A stretch of 31,678 bases of DNA from Anaerolineales bacterium (GTDB lineage Bacteria; Chloroflexota; Anaerolineae; B4-G1; DUEL01): assembly GCA_015662065.1 (NCBI GenBank), contig DQUX01000229.1, positions 1 to 31,678 of the forward strand, read 5' to 3'. Both the position numbers and the translations under genes were made by a program. The notes under the pieces were generated by a model. That model was not told where the DNA came from. It made no database searches and worked only from the letters and a program-made list of their open reading frames with translations. Positions 7,801 through 13,710 of the stretch are shown here, in pieces; positions within the stretch are counted from its first letter, which is position 1, and each line of letters begins with the position of its first letter.

Positions 7801-8744
7801 GGGCGTGGCTGATCGACCGGGCCTGGAAGGAGATCGCCGAGCGGGCCTGGTCCTGGCTGAAGGCCCAGGAGTATCCCTTGGAGACCCTCACCGACGACGA
7901 CGAGGCGCGTCTGCTGTACATCCTGACCTGGCTGGGCGACCGGGGGTACGACGAGGGCATGCTGGTTGAGGATGAGGTTTACGCCCGCCGCTCCGTCCTG
8001 AAGGAGTGGTTGAGGGAGCGGGGGTACGATCCCGAAGTTTTCCTCCTCTTTGAAGACGACGACCGGCCGCTGGCCGAGCAGGAGCGGATGGATCGGGCCG
8101 CCCGGGTGGTCTGCCTGCGCATCTGGCTGGAGGACCGGGGGCGGGATACGGCCGAGATGGAGGACGAGGAGGTCGAGCTGCTGGCGACGCAGGTCAGCCT
8201 GGAGCTGAGGGACCCGTTGCCGACGCTGGGGAAGATGATCCTCTACGACGGCAAGACCGGCGAGCCCTTCGACCAGCCGGTGACGGTGGGCATGATCTAT
8301 ATGATGAAACTGGCCCACATGGTCGAGGACAAGGTCCACGCCCGCTCCACCGGCCCCTACAGCCTGGTCACCCAGCAGCCGCTGGGGGGAAAAGCCCAGT
8401 TCGGCGGCCAGCGGTTCGGTGAGATGGAGGTCTGGGCCCTGGAGGCCTACGGGGCGGCCTACACGCTCCAGGAGATGCTCACCGTCAAGTCGGACGACGT
8501 GCAGGGGCGGGTCCGCACCTACGAGGCCATCGTCAAGGGAGAGCCGATCACCGAGTCCGGCGTTCCCGCCTCCTTCCGGGTCCTCGTCAAGGAGCTCCAG
8601 AGCCTGGGGCTGGCGGTGGAGGCGGTGACGGAGGGTGGTGACGTTCTCCACTTCGGCCGAGAGGATACGCAGCCGCGCGTCCCCCGCCTGGCGATGGGCC
8701 TTCTCGGATTGGGGGATCGGGGGCGGCGTGGCCCGTTTGACTAG
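4803..8744 (+). CDS. rpoB: DNA-directed RNA polymerase beta subunit
   Basis: The 1313-residue protein carries all main RpoB blocks. These include the rifampicin-site region from GSSQLSQFMDQTNPL (near nt 6040) to HKRTLSALGPGG, with the Gln, Asp, His and Ser positions of drug-sensitive enzymes kept. Also present are ICPIETPEGPNIGLIG, KMAGRHGNKGV (near nt 7554) and the C-terminal GGKAQFGGQRFGEMEVWALEA. Between the PVFDGA block (residue ~983) and LPTLGKMILYDG (residue ~1138) lie about 130 residues that Bacillus RpoB lacks; they are rich in WL-x-(D/E)-R-G repeats. Starts GTG 4803 and ATG 4815 are both possible: one has GGGGGA three bases upstream, the other has GGAGGA directly against it. rpoC does not follow. 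Numbering here is from GTG 4803. Confidence 0.97.
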   Translation: MGGGMQTSNLGSKSYARIVGSLSLPALIEVQLESYRWFQEQGLKELLDEISPIESYTGTLRLHFPSSKPESAQFGLSYRFGEPNYSQEECLERDVTYSVPLYVDVALENRETDEIIKTEIFLGDFPLMTENGTFIINGTERVVVSQLIRSPGVYFDVEEDRATGRRLCMAKLIPDRGAWMEFESRKTGYLTLKFNRKRTIPITIILRALAAVDDGVGSNVLSEGTDEELLELFADVDVLPDIRWIPTTIRQEPHWEPRDDRTVAQEALLEFYRRMRPGDPPTLENAEEFLVSQLFDERRYDLQRVGRYKLNQRLGLDLPVEQRTVTKQDIVALVQHMIRINNGIEDADDVDHLGNRRVKTVGELIQSKFRVGLLRMERVVKERMSLRSETEPPTPVNLINIRPVVAAIREFFGSSQLSQFMDQTNPLAELTHKRTLSALGPGGLRRERAGFEVRDVHHSHYGRICPIETPEGPNIGLIGRLATYARVNDFGFIETPYRRVIRSVPPTVETLTGETLRESVVDPESGEVVAEAGTEVTPEVAERIAALGLPDEVPVRPRVTGEIVYLSADKEERYTIAQANAKLDEWGHFVHPRISARRGEEFLLSTPGQVDFIDVAPCQIVGISAALIPFLEHDDANRALMGSNMQRQAVPLIRPESPLVATGIERQAAVDSGQVVLAEADGEVVGVTGDRIVVLGEDGRRRVYSLRKYDRSNQSTCIDQQPIVYKGQRVKKGQVLVNTSSTQNGDLALGHNVLCAFISWEGGNFEDAILISESLIWEDKFTSIHIEKHEAEARDTKLGPEEITRDIPNVGEDALKDLDEDGIIRIGAEVGPSDILVGKITPKGEKELTPEEKLLRAIFGEKAREVKDSSLRMPHGERGKVVDVKVFDREEYRDLPAGVERMVRVGVAQRRKITEGDKMAGRHGNKGVISQVVPVEDMPFLEDGTPIELILNPLGVPGRMNIGQVLETHLGWAASRLGFRVISPVFDGATEDQIAAELARAWLIDRAWKEIAERAWSWLKAQEYPLETLTDDDEARLLYILTWLGDRGYDEGMLVEDEVYARRSVLKEWLRERGYDPEVFLLFEDDDRPLAEQERMDRAARVVCLRIWLEDRGRDTAEMEDEEVELLATQVSLELRDPLPTLGKMILYDGKTGEPFDQPVTVGMIYMMKLAHMVEDKVHARSTGPYSLVTQQPLGGKAQFGGQRFGEMEVWALEAYGAAYTLQEMLTVKSDDVQGRVRTYEAIVKGEPITESGVPASFRVLVKELQSLGLAVEAVTEGGDVLHFGREDTQPRVPRLAMGLLGLGDRGRRGPFD

Positions 8745-8765
8745 AAAACGGCATTGTGGTAGAAT
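8737..8765 (+). promoter_or_regulatory. promoter of the rpsL (str) block, overlapping the rpoB stop
   Basis: TTGACT at 8737-8742 and TAGAAT at 8760-8765 are 17 bases apart. The -35 box overlaps the end of rpoB (TAG at 8742-8744). It gives rpsL a leader of about 125 bases and lets the str/S10 genes be transcribed independently of rpoB. Confidence 0.7.
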
Positions 8766-8829
8766 ATATGGTCGTTGGAGGGTGGCAGCCAGATCCCCTG
8801 CCGCCCGGTTGACAACTGATTTGCGAAGT

Positions 8830-8862
8830 AAGGAGGCCATCGGAACGGTGGATGGCCTTCTT
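8830..8862 (+). promoter_or_regulatory. stem-loop in the rpsL leader
   Basis: A 12-bp stem pairs 8830-8841 with 8851-8862 (one G-U pair) around a 9-base loop. It is followed by TTTGACC repeats, not a clear T-run. It may terminate rpoB readthrough, act as an attenuator, or be a regulatory RNA structure. Confidence 0.5.
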
Positions 8863-8895
8863 CACTGACCTTTGACCTTTGCAGGGGGGAATGAC

Positions 8896-9315
8896 GTGCC
8901 CACCATCAATCAGTTGGTTCGCAAGGGAAGAAAGCCCAAGCGCAAGAAGTCGAAGGCGCCGGCGCTGCAGTACATCTTCAACTCCTATCGGCAGCGGCGG
9001 AGCCGGGCGCCGAAGGGCGCGCCGCAGAAGCGGGGCGTCTGCACGCAGGTGCGTACGATGACGCCGAAGAAGCCGAACTCTGCTCTGCGGAAGATCGCCC
9101 GCGTGCGGCTGACCAACGGCATCGAGGTCACCGCCTATATCCCAGGGGAGGGGCATAATCTGCAGGAGCACTCGGTGGTGTTGGTGCGCGGCGGTCGGGT
9201 GAAGGACCTGCCGGGTGTCCGTTATCACATCATCCGGGGCTCGCTGGACGCCGCCGGGGTCGAGGGCCGCGCGCAGCAGCGGTCTAAGTACGGCACCAAG
9301 GCGGGCAAGAGGTAG
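8896..9315 (+). CDS. rpsL: 30S ribosomal protein S12 (uS12)
   Basis: The 139-residue S12 helps set decoding accuracy at the A site. It begins MPTINQLVRKGRK and contains PQKRGVCT, TPKKPNSALRK (the streptomycin-site lysine is kept) and GHNLQEHSVVLVRGGRVKDLPGVRYH. Residues ~25-42 form an extra segment relative to E. coli, but Bacillus S12 has one of the same length, so it is a common variant. The GTG at 8896 is chosen because AGGGGGGA lies 6 bases upstream and the product then starts exactly like homologues. It heads the rpsL-rpsG-fusA-tuf block. Confidence 0.98.
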   Translation: MPTINQLVRKGRKPKRKKSKAPALQYIFNSYRQRRSRAPKGAPQKRGVCTQVRTMTPKKPNSALRKIARVRLTNGIEVTAYIPGEGHNLQEHSVVLVRGGRVKDLPGVRYHIIRGSLDAAGVEGRAQQRSKYGTKAGKR

Positions 9316-9334
9316 GGCGGAGGGTAGGAGCAGC

Positions 9335-9805
9335 ATGCCAAGACGGTATCGTCCACCCAGACGGCGGGTTGAGCCGGACCTTCGGTACGGAAGCGAGCTG
9401 GTCGCCCGGTTCATCAACAAGGTGATGAAGGACGGCAAGAAGAGCCTGGCGACCCGGATCGTGTACCAGGCGATGGACATCATCGAGGAGCGGGCCAAGC
9501 GGCCAGCGCTGGAGGTTTTCGAGGAGGCCATCCGAAACGTCTCCCCGATCCTCGAGGTCAAGCCGCGCCGTGTGGGGGGCTCCACCTATCAGATCCCGGT
9601 GGAGGTGCCGCCCCACCGCCAGATCAGCCTGGCGATGCGCTGGATTCTGGCGGCCGCTCGCCAGCGGCCCGGCCATACGATGGCGGAGAAGCTGGCTTCG
9701 GAGTTGCTGGACGCGGCCAACAGGACGGGGGCCGCGATCAAGAAGCGGGAAGATACGCACAGGATGGCAGAAGCCAACCGGGCTTTTGCCCACTATCGGT
9801 GGTGA
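9335..9805 (+). CDS. rpsG: 30S ribosomal protein S7 (uS7)
   Basis: The 156-residue S7 is the usual length. It binds the 3' major domain of 16S rRNA and starts head assembly. It begins MPRRYRPPRRRVEPD and has the conserved FINKVMKDGKKSLA and GGSTYQIPVEV blocks. The ATG at 9335 has TAGGAG four bases upstream and lies 19 bases after rpsL. In E. coli S7 represses its own operon; no matching RNA site was recognised here. Confidence 0.98.
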   Translation: MPRRYRPPRRRVEPDLRYGSELVARFINKVMKDGKKSLATRIVYQAMDIIEERAKRPALEVFEEAIRNVSPILEVKPRRVGGSTYQIPVEVPPHRQISLAMRWILAAARQRPGHTMAEKLASELLDAANRTGAAIKKREDTHRMAEANRAFAHYRW

Positions 9806-9860
9806 TCGGCCCCGCCCGGCAGGAGCCACAGCGGGCTCGGGCTGGGTAAGGTGATGTGAG

Positions 9861-11939
9861 ATGGGCGGGCCCTGGCCTCTTGAGCGCGTTCGCAATATCG
9901 GGATCATCGCCCACATCGACGCGGGGAAGACGACCACCACCGAACGGGTGCTCTTTTACACGGGGCGAACCCATCGGATGGGGACGGTTGACGAGGGGAC
10001 AACCGTCACCGACTGGATGGTCCAGGAGCGGGAACGGGGGATCACCATCACCGCCGCGGCGGTGACCTGCTTCTGGCGGGACCATCAGATTAACATCGTG
10101 GATACGCCGGGGCACATCGACTTCACTGCCGAGGTCCAGCGCAGCCTGCGCGTCCTCGACGGCGGGGTCGTGGTTTTCGACGCCGTGGCCGGGGTCGAGC
10201 CGCAGTCGGAGACGGTCTGGCGGCAGGCCCAGTCCTTCGGCGTGCCCCTGATCGCGTTCATTAACAAGATGGACAAATTGGGCGCCGACTTCGCTCACGC
10301 GGTGGAGACCGTCCGCGAGCGGCTGGACGCCAACCCGGTCATACTCCAGTGGCCCATCGGTCGGGAGGCCTCCTTCCGGGGCGTGGTAGACCTAATGGAG
10401 ATGAAGGCGGTGGTATGGGAGGACGAGTTGGGGAAGGACCCCCACGTCGGCCCCATCCCCCCTGAACTCCTGGAGGAGGTCCAGGCGCTCTGGGAGCGAA
10501 TGGTCGAGCAGATCGTGGAGACCGACGACGGGCTGACCGTCCGCTACCTGGAGGGGGAGGAGATCTCGGCGGCCGATCTGCGGCGGGCGCTGCGGGCGGC
10601 CACCTTGAGGGGGGTGTTGACCCCCACTCTCTGCGGCTCCGCGCTGCGGAACAAGGGAGTGCAGCCCCTGCTGGACGCCATCGTGGATTACCTGCCATCG
10701 CCGCTGGACATCCCGCCGGTGGAGGGGGTCAATCCCTACACCGAGAAGGCGGAGACCCGCCCGGCCGACGTGAGCGCGCCCCTGGCGGCGCTGGCCTTCA
10801 AGGTTGCCAGCGACCCCTACGTGGGCCGCCTGGTCTACCTGCGGGTCTACTCCGGCAAGCTCAAGGTCGGTTCGACCGTCTACAATCCGGGCCGGAAGCG
10901 GAAGGAGCGGATCAACAAGCTCCTGCATATGTTCGCCCGGGACCGGGAGGAGGTGCCGGAACTGACGGCGGGGGACATCGGGGCGGTGGTGGGGCTCAAG
11001 CGCACCTTCACCGGCGATACCCTCTGTGTGCCCAGTGCCCCCATTATCCTGGAATCCATCACCTTCCCGGAACCGGTGATCTTCGTGGCCATCGAGCCCA
11101 AGACCGCGGCCGATCAGGACCGGATGGACGAGGCGCTGCAGCGGCTGGCCGAGGAGGACCCGACCTTCGTGGTCCGCGTCGACGAGAACACCGGGCAGAC
11201 CATCCTCTCGGGGATGGGGGAGCTCCACCTGGAGATTCTGGTGGACCGGCTGGTGCGGGAGTTTCGGGTGGAGGGGAGAGTGAGTCGCCCCCGGGTGGCC
11301 TACCGGGAGACGATCACCGCCCGGGCCGAGGCGGAGGGGCTCTTCGACCGGCCCGCCGGCGGCAACCCGCAGTACGCCTGGGTCCGGCTGGCGGTGGAGC
11401 CGCTCCCGGCCGGGAAGGGGTTCCGCTTCGAGGATGAGACCAAGGGGAAGCGGTTTCCGCCGGAGTTCGTGCGGGCGGTGGAGGCGGGTTGTAGGGAGGC
11501 GATGGAGAGCGGCATCCTGGCGGGCTATCCGCTGGTGGATGTGAAGGTCACGCTTCTGGAGGTGGAGTGGGACCCGGAGACCTCCTCGGAGGTGGCCTTC
11601 AAGGTGGCCGGTTCGACCGCCTTCCGGGATGCGGTGGAGCGGGCGGAGCCGGTGCTGTTGGAGCCGGTGATGCGGGTGGAGGCGGTGGTGCCGGAGCCCT
11701 TCACCGGCGAGGTCATCGGCGATCTGAACGCCCGGGGGGCCAGTATTGAGGGGATGGAGCCCCGGGCAGGGGGGTTCCAGGTTGTGCAGGCTTCGGTCCC
11801 CCTGGCGAGGATGTTCGGTTACGCCACCGACATCCGGTCCCTCACGCAGGGACGGGGCACGTTTACGATGGAGTTCCACCACTATGCACCGGTGGATAGG
11901 GAGAGAATGGAGGTCATCATCTATGGTGGCCGTTGGTAG
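9861..11939 (+). CDS. fusA: elongation factor G with unusual domain IV tip loops
   Basis: This 692-residue translocase GTPase has P-loop AHIDAGKTT (17-25), switch I RGITI (59-63), DTPGH (81-85) and NKMD (135-138), all canonical. It ends with the domain V block MFGYATDIRSLTQGRGTFTMEF. Domain IV is odd. The usual SGGRGQYGHV loop reads AGGNPQYAWV (residues 499-508). The usual YDGSYHDVDSSE loop reads LEVEWDPETSSE (566-577), so the position of E. coli His583 is Asp571. GDLNSRRG reads GDLNARGA. These loops enter the decoding centre during translocation. The alignment has no gap at the 566-577 loop and flanks are conserved, so a frameshift is unlikely. Its place in the str block suggests it is the main EF-G, but a canonical copy elsewhere cannot be excluded. 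Start ATG 9861 follows AAGGTGAT. Confidence 0.95.
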   Translation: MGGPWPLERVRNIGIIAHIDAGKTTTTERVLFYTGRTHRMGTVDEGTTVTDWMVQERERGITITAAAVTCFWRDHQINIVDTPGHIDFTAEVQRSLRVLDGGVVVFDAVAGVEPQSETVWRQAQSFGVPLIAFINKMDKLGADFAHAVETVRERLDANPVILQWPIGREASFRGVVDLMEMKAVVWEDELGKDPHVGPIPPELLEEVQALWERMVEQIVETDDGLTVRYLEGEEISAADLRRALRAATLRGVLTPTLCGSALRNKGVQPLLDAIVDYLPSPLDIPPVEGVNPYTEKAETRPADVSAPLAALAFKVASDPYVGRLVYLRVYSGKLKVGSTVYNPGRKRKERINKLLHMFARDREEVPELTAGDIGAVVGLKRTFTGDTLCVPSAPIILESITFPEPVIFVAIEPKTAADQDRMDEALQRLAEEDPTFVVRVDENTGQTILSGMGELHLEILVDRLVREFRVEGRVSRPRVAYRETITARAEAEGLFDRPAGGNPQYAWVRLAVEPLPAGKGFRFEDETKGKRFPPEFVRAVEAGCREAMESGILAGYPLVDVKVTLLEVEWDPETSSEVAFKVAGSTAFRDAVERAEPVLLEPVMRVEAVVPEPFTGEVIGDLNARGASIEGMEPRAGGFQVVQASVPLARMFGYATDIRSLTQGRGTFTMEFHHYAPVDRERMEVIIYGGRW

Positions 11940-11945
11940 AAGACG

Positions 11946-11962
11946 CTCTCGCTGAGCGGGAG
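11946..11962 (+). promoter_or_regulatory. first hairpin in the fusA-tuf spacer
   Basis: A 7-bp stem pairs 11946-11952 with 11956-11962 (one G-U) around a TGA loop, seven bases after the fusA stop. Confidence 0.4.
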
Positions 11963-11978
11963 TTGTTCTCCAGAGCCG

Positions 11979-12005
11979 TTGGGCCGGGGGATAACTCCGG
12001 CCCAA
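11979..12005 (+). promoter_or_regulatory. second hairpin in the fusA-tuf spacer (tuf leader)
   Basis: TTGGGCCGG (11979-11987) pairs perfectly with CCGGCCCAA (11997-12005) around a 9-base loop. No T-run follows directly. It lies 50 bases before the tuf ATG and could be an attenuator, an RNA-processing site or a stability element. Confidence 0.5.
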
Positions 12006-12055
12006 TGCTTTCGGTGCGTATAGTCTGTCATCTAAATCCGAAAGGAGAGAGGAGA

Positions 12056-13273
12056 ATGGCTAAGCCAAAGTTCATACGGGAGAAGCCGCATGTGAACGTG
12101 GGGACCATCGGTCATATCGACCACGGCAAGACCACGCTGACGGCGGCGATCACCAAGGTGCTGGGGCTCAAGGGCATGGCGGAGTACCAGTCTTACGATC
12201 AGGTGGCCAAGGCGGACGCCAAGATGTTCCGCCGAGATGCGACCAAGATCCTGACCGTCGCTATTGCCCACGTAGAGTATGAGACGGAGAAACGGCACTA
12301 CGCCCACGTGGACTGCCCCGGGCACCGAGACTATATCAAGAACATGATCACCGGTGCTGCCCAGATGGACGGGGCGATCCTGGTGGTGTCGGCCGCCGAT
12401 GGCCCGATGCCCCAGACGCGGGAGCACGTCCTGCTGGCCCGCCAGGTGGAGGTGCCGGCCATCGTCGTCTACCTGAACAAGGTGGACCTGATGGAGGACG
12501 AGGAGTTGCTGGAGTTGGTGGAGTTGGAGCTGCGGGAGCTGCTGGACTCCTATGGGTTCCCCGGCGACGAGATCCCCATCGTGCGCGGCTCGGCCCTCAA
12601 GGCGCTGCACTCGGAGAGCACCGACCCCGATGCACCCGAGTACGAGTCCATCTGGGAGCTGATGCGGGCGGTGGATGAGTACATCCCTACGCCGGAGCGG
12701 GATGAGGATAAGCCCTTCCTGATGCCCATCGAGGATGTCTTCAGCATCAAGGGGCGGGGCACGGTGGTGACCGGCCGCGTCGAGCGGGGCACGATAGTGC
12801 CAATGACCGAGGTGGAGATCGTCGGCTTGCAGGATGAGCCTATCAAGACCGTCGTCACCGATATGGAGATGTTCCGCAAGAAGCTGGACAAGGTGGTGGC
12901 GGGCGACAACGCCGGGCTACTGCTGCGCGGCGTGGGCCGGACCGAGGTGACCCGCGGCATGGTGGTGGCGAAGCCGGGCTCGATCACGCCGCACAAGGCG
13001 TTCGAGGCGGAGGTGTACGTGCTGCGCAAGGACGAGGGGGGCCGCCATAAGGCCTTCTTCTCCGGCTATCGGCCCCAGTTCTACATCCGCACCACCGACG
13101 TGACCGGCGAGATCCAGTTGCCCGAGGGTGTCGAGATGGTGATGCCGGGTGACAACGTCAACCTGCAGGTGAGGCTGATCGAGCCGGTGGCCCTGGAGCA
13201 GGGCTCCCGTTTCGCCATCCGCGAGGGCGGCCTGACCGTCGGCGCGGGCGTGATCACCAAGATCCTGGACTAG
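12056..13273 (+). CDS. tuf: elongation factor Tu with a rewritten switch I loop
   Basis: This 405-residue GTPase delivers aminoacyl-tRNA to the ribosome. P-loop GHIDHGKT (19-26), NKVD (141-144), GSALKAL (178-184) and domains II/III match normal EF-Tu closely. Switch I does not. Between DQ (48-49) and HVEY (72-75) there are 22 residues instead of 17, and ARGITIN is replaced by a stretch ending TKILTVAIA. Thr67 aligns with the Mg-coordinating Thr of E. coli (Thr61/62), and Lys64 sits where the conserved Arg belongs. The DCPGH motif keeps His90 but is followed by Arg91, as in archaeal and eukaryotic EF-1alpha (GHRD), not Ala. No alternative frame restores the normal motif. Start ATG 12056 follows an AAAGGAGAGAGGAG ribosome-binding region; a longer GTG-started frame overlapping fusA has no support. 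Confidence 0.96.
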   Translation: MAKPKFIREKPHVNVGTIGHIDHGKTTLTAAITKVLGLKGMAEYQSYDQVAKADAKMFRRDATKILTVAIAHVEYETEKRHYAHVDCPGHRDYIKNMITGAAQMDGAILVVSAADGPMPQTREHVLLARQVEVPAIVVYLNKVDLMEDEELLELVELELRELLDSYGFPGDEIPIVRGSALKALHSESTDPDAPEYESIWELMRAVDEYIPTPERDEDKPFLMPIEDVFSIKGRGTVVTGRVERGTIVPMTEVEIVGLQDEPIKTVVTDMEMFRKKLDKVVAGDNAGLLLRGVGRTEVTRGMVVAKPGSITPHKAFEAEVYVLRKDEGGRHKAFFSGYRPQFYIRTTDVTGEIQLPEGVEMVMPGDNVNLQVRLIEPVALEQGSRFAIREGGLTVGAGVITKILD

Positions 13274-13283
13274 GCGAGACCCA

Positions 13284-13592
13284 ATGGCCAAGCAGAAGAT
13301 CCGCATCCGCCTTAAGGCATACGATCACCGGGTGCTCGATGAGTCCGCCAAGCGCATCGTCGAGGCGGCCGAGCGCACGGGCGCGACGGTTGTGGGGCCG
13401 GTCCCCCTGCCGACGAGGATCGAGCGCTTCACGGTGCGTCGTTCCACGTTCATCGACAAGGACTCTCATGAGCACTTCGAGATCCGCACCCACAAACGGC
13501 TCATCGACGTGATCGAGCCGGATAACAAGACCATCGACACACTGATGCGGCTCAATCTGCCGGCTGGGGTGGATATCGAGATCAAGCTGTGA
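13284..13592 (+). CDS. rpsJ: 30S ribosomal protein S10 (uS10, NusE)
   Basis: The 102-residue S10 has the typical KIRIRLKAYDHRVLD start, the GPVPLPTRIE loop and the FEIRTHKRLIDVIEP block. Besides its 30S head role, the family partners NusB and NusG in antitermination. It starts 10 bases after tuf, and its stop codon forms the first unit of a TGACG heptamer repeat, so str and S10 genes run together with no separate S10 promoter visible. Confidence 0.98.
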   Translation: MAKQKIRIRLKAYDHRVLDESAKRIVEAAERTGATVVGPVPLPTRIERFTVRRSTFIDKDSHEHFEIRTHKRLIDVIEPDNKTIDTLMRLNLPAGVDIEIKL

Positions 13593-13651
13593 CGGATGAC
13601 GGGTGACGAATGACGGATGACGATAGCGCGTGTCAAACGTCAGGCGTCAAC
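13590..13651. repeat. inverted arrays of 7-bp repeats (TGACGNN / CGTCANN) between rpsJ and rplC
   Basis: Five heptamers starting TGACG begin at 13590, 13597, 13604, 13611 and 13618. After a 6-base gap come TGTCAAA, CGTCAGG and CGTCAAC (13631, 13638, 13645). TGACG and CGTCA are reverse complements, so 13611-13622 can pair with 13638-13649 as two 5-bp helices separated by a small internal loop. Confidence 0.7.
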
Positions 13652-13667
13652 GTCGGTTGGGATGATG

Positions 13668-13685
13668 CGGCCCGCCCTAGGGCCG
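13668..13685 (+). promoter_or_regulatory. small GC hairpin upstream of rplC
   Basis: CGGCCC (13668-13673) pairs with GGGCCG (13680-13685) across a 6-base loop, 25 bases before the rplC start codon. It may belong to a regulatory leader with the adjacent heptamer repeats. Confidence 0.35.
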
Positions 13686-13710
13686 GCAGTCCCGTGGGAG
13701 GAGTGTTGCA

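Noticed and set aside
8809..8837. Second promoter in the rpsL leader starting with TTGACA at 8809
   Set aside because: No acceptable -10 box occurs 16-18 bases downstream.
8968..9021. Extra segment of ~15 residues in S12 relative to E. coli
   Set aside because: Bacillus and other bacteria have an S12 of the same length with a segment at this place, so it is a common variant.
12019..12024. TATAGT as a -10 box for a tuf-specific promoter
   Set aside because: The bases 17-18 upstream (TCCGGC) do not resemble a -35 box and there is no extended -10.
11933..12055. N-terminal extension of EF-Tu from the earlier GTG
   Set aside because: EF-Tu starts MAKxKF in nearly all bacteria, and a strong ribosome-binding region precedes ATG 12056; the extension would be translated hairpin sequence.
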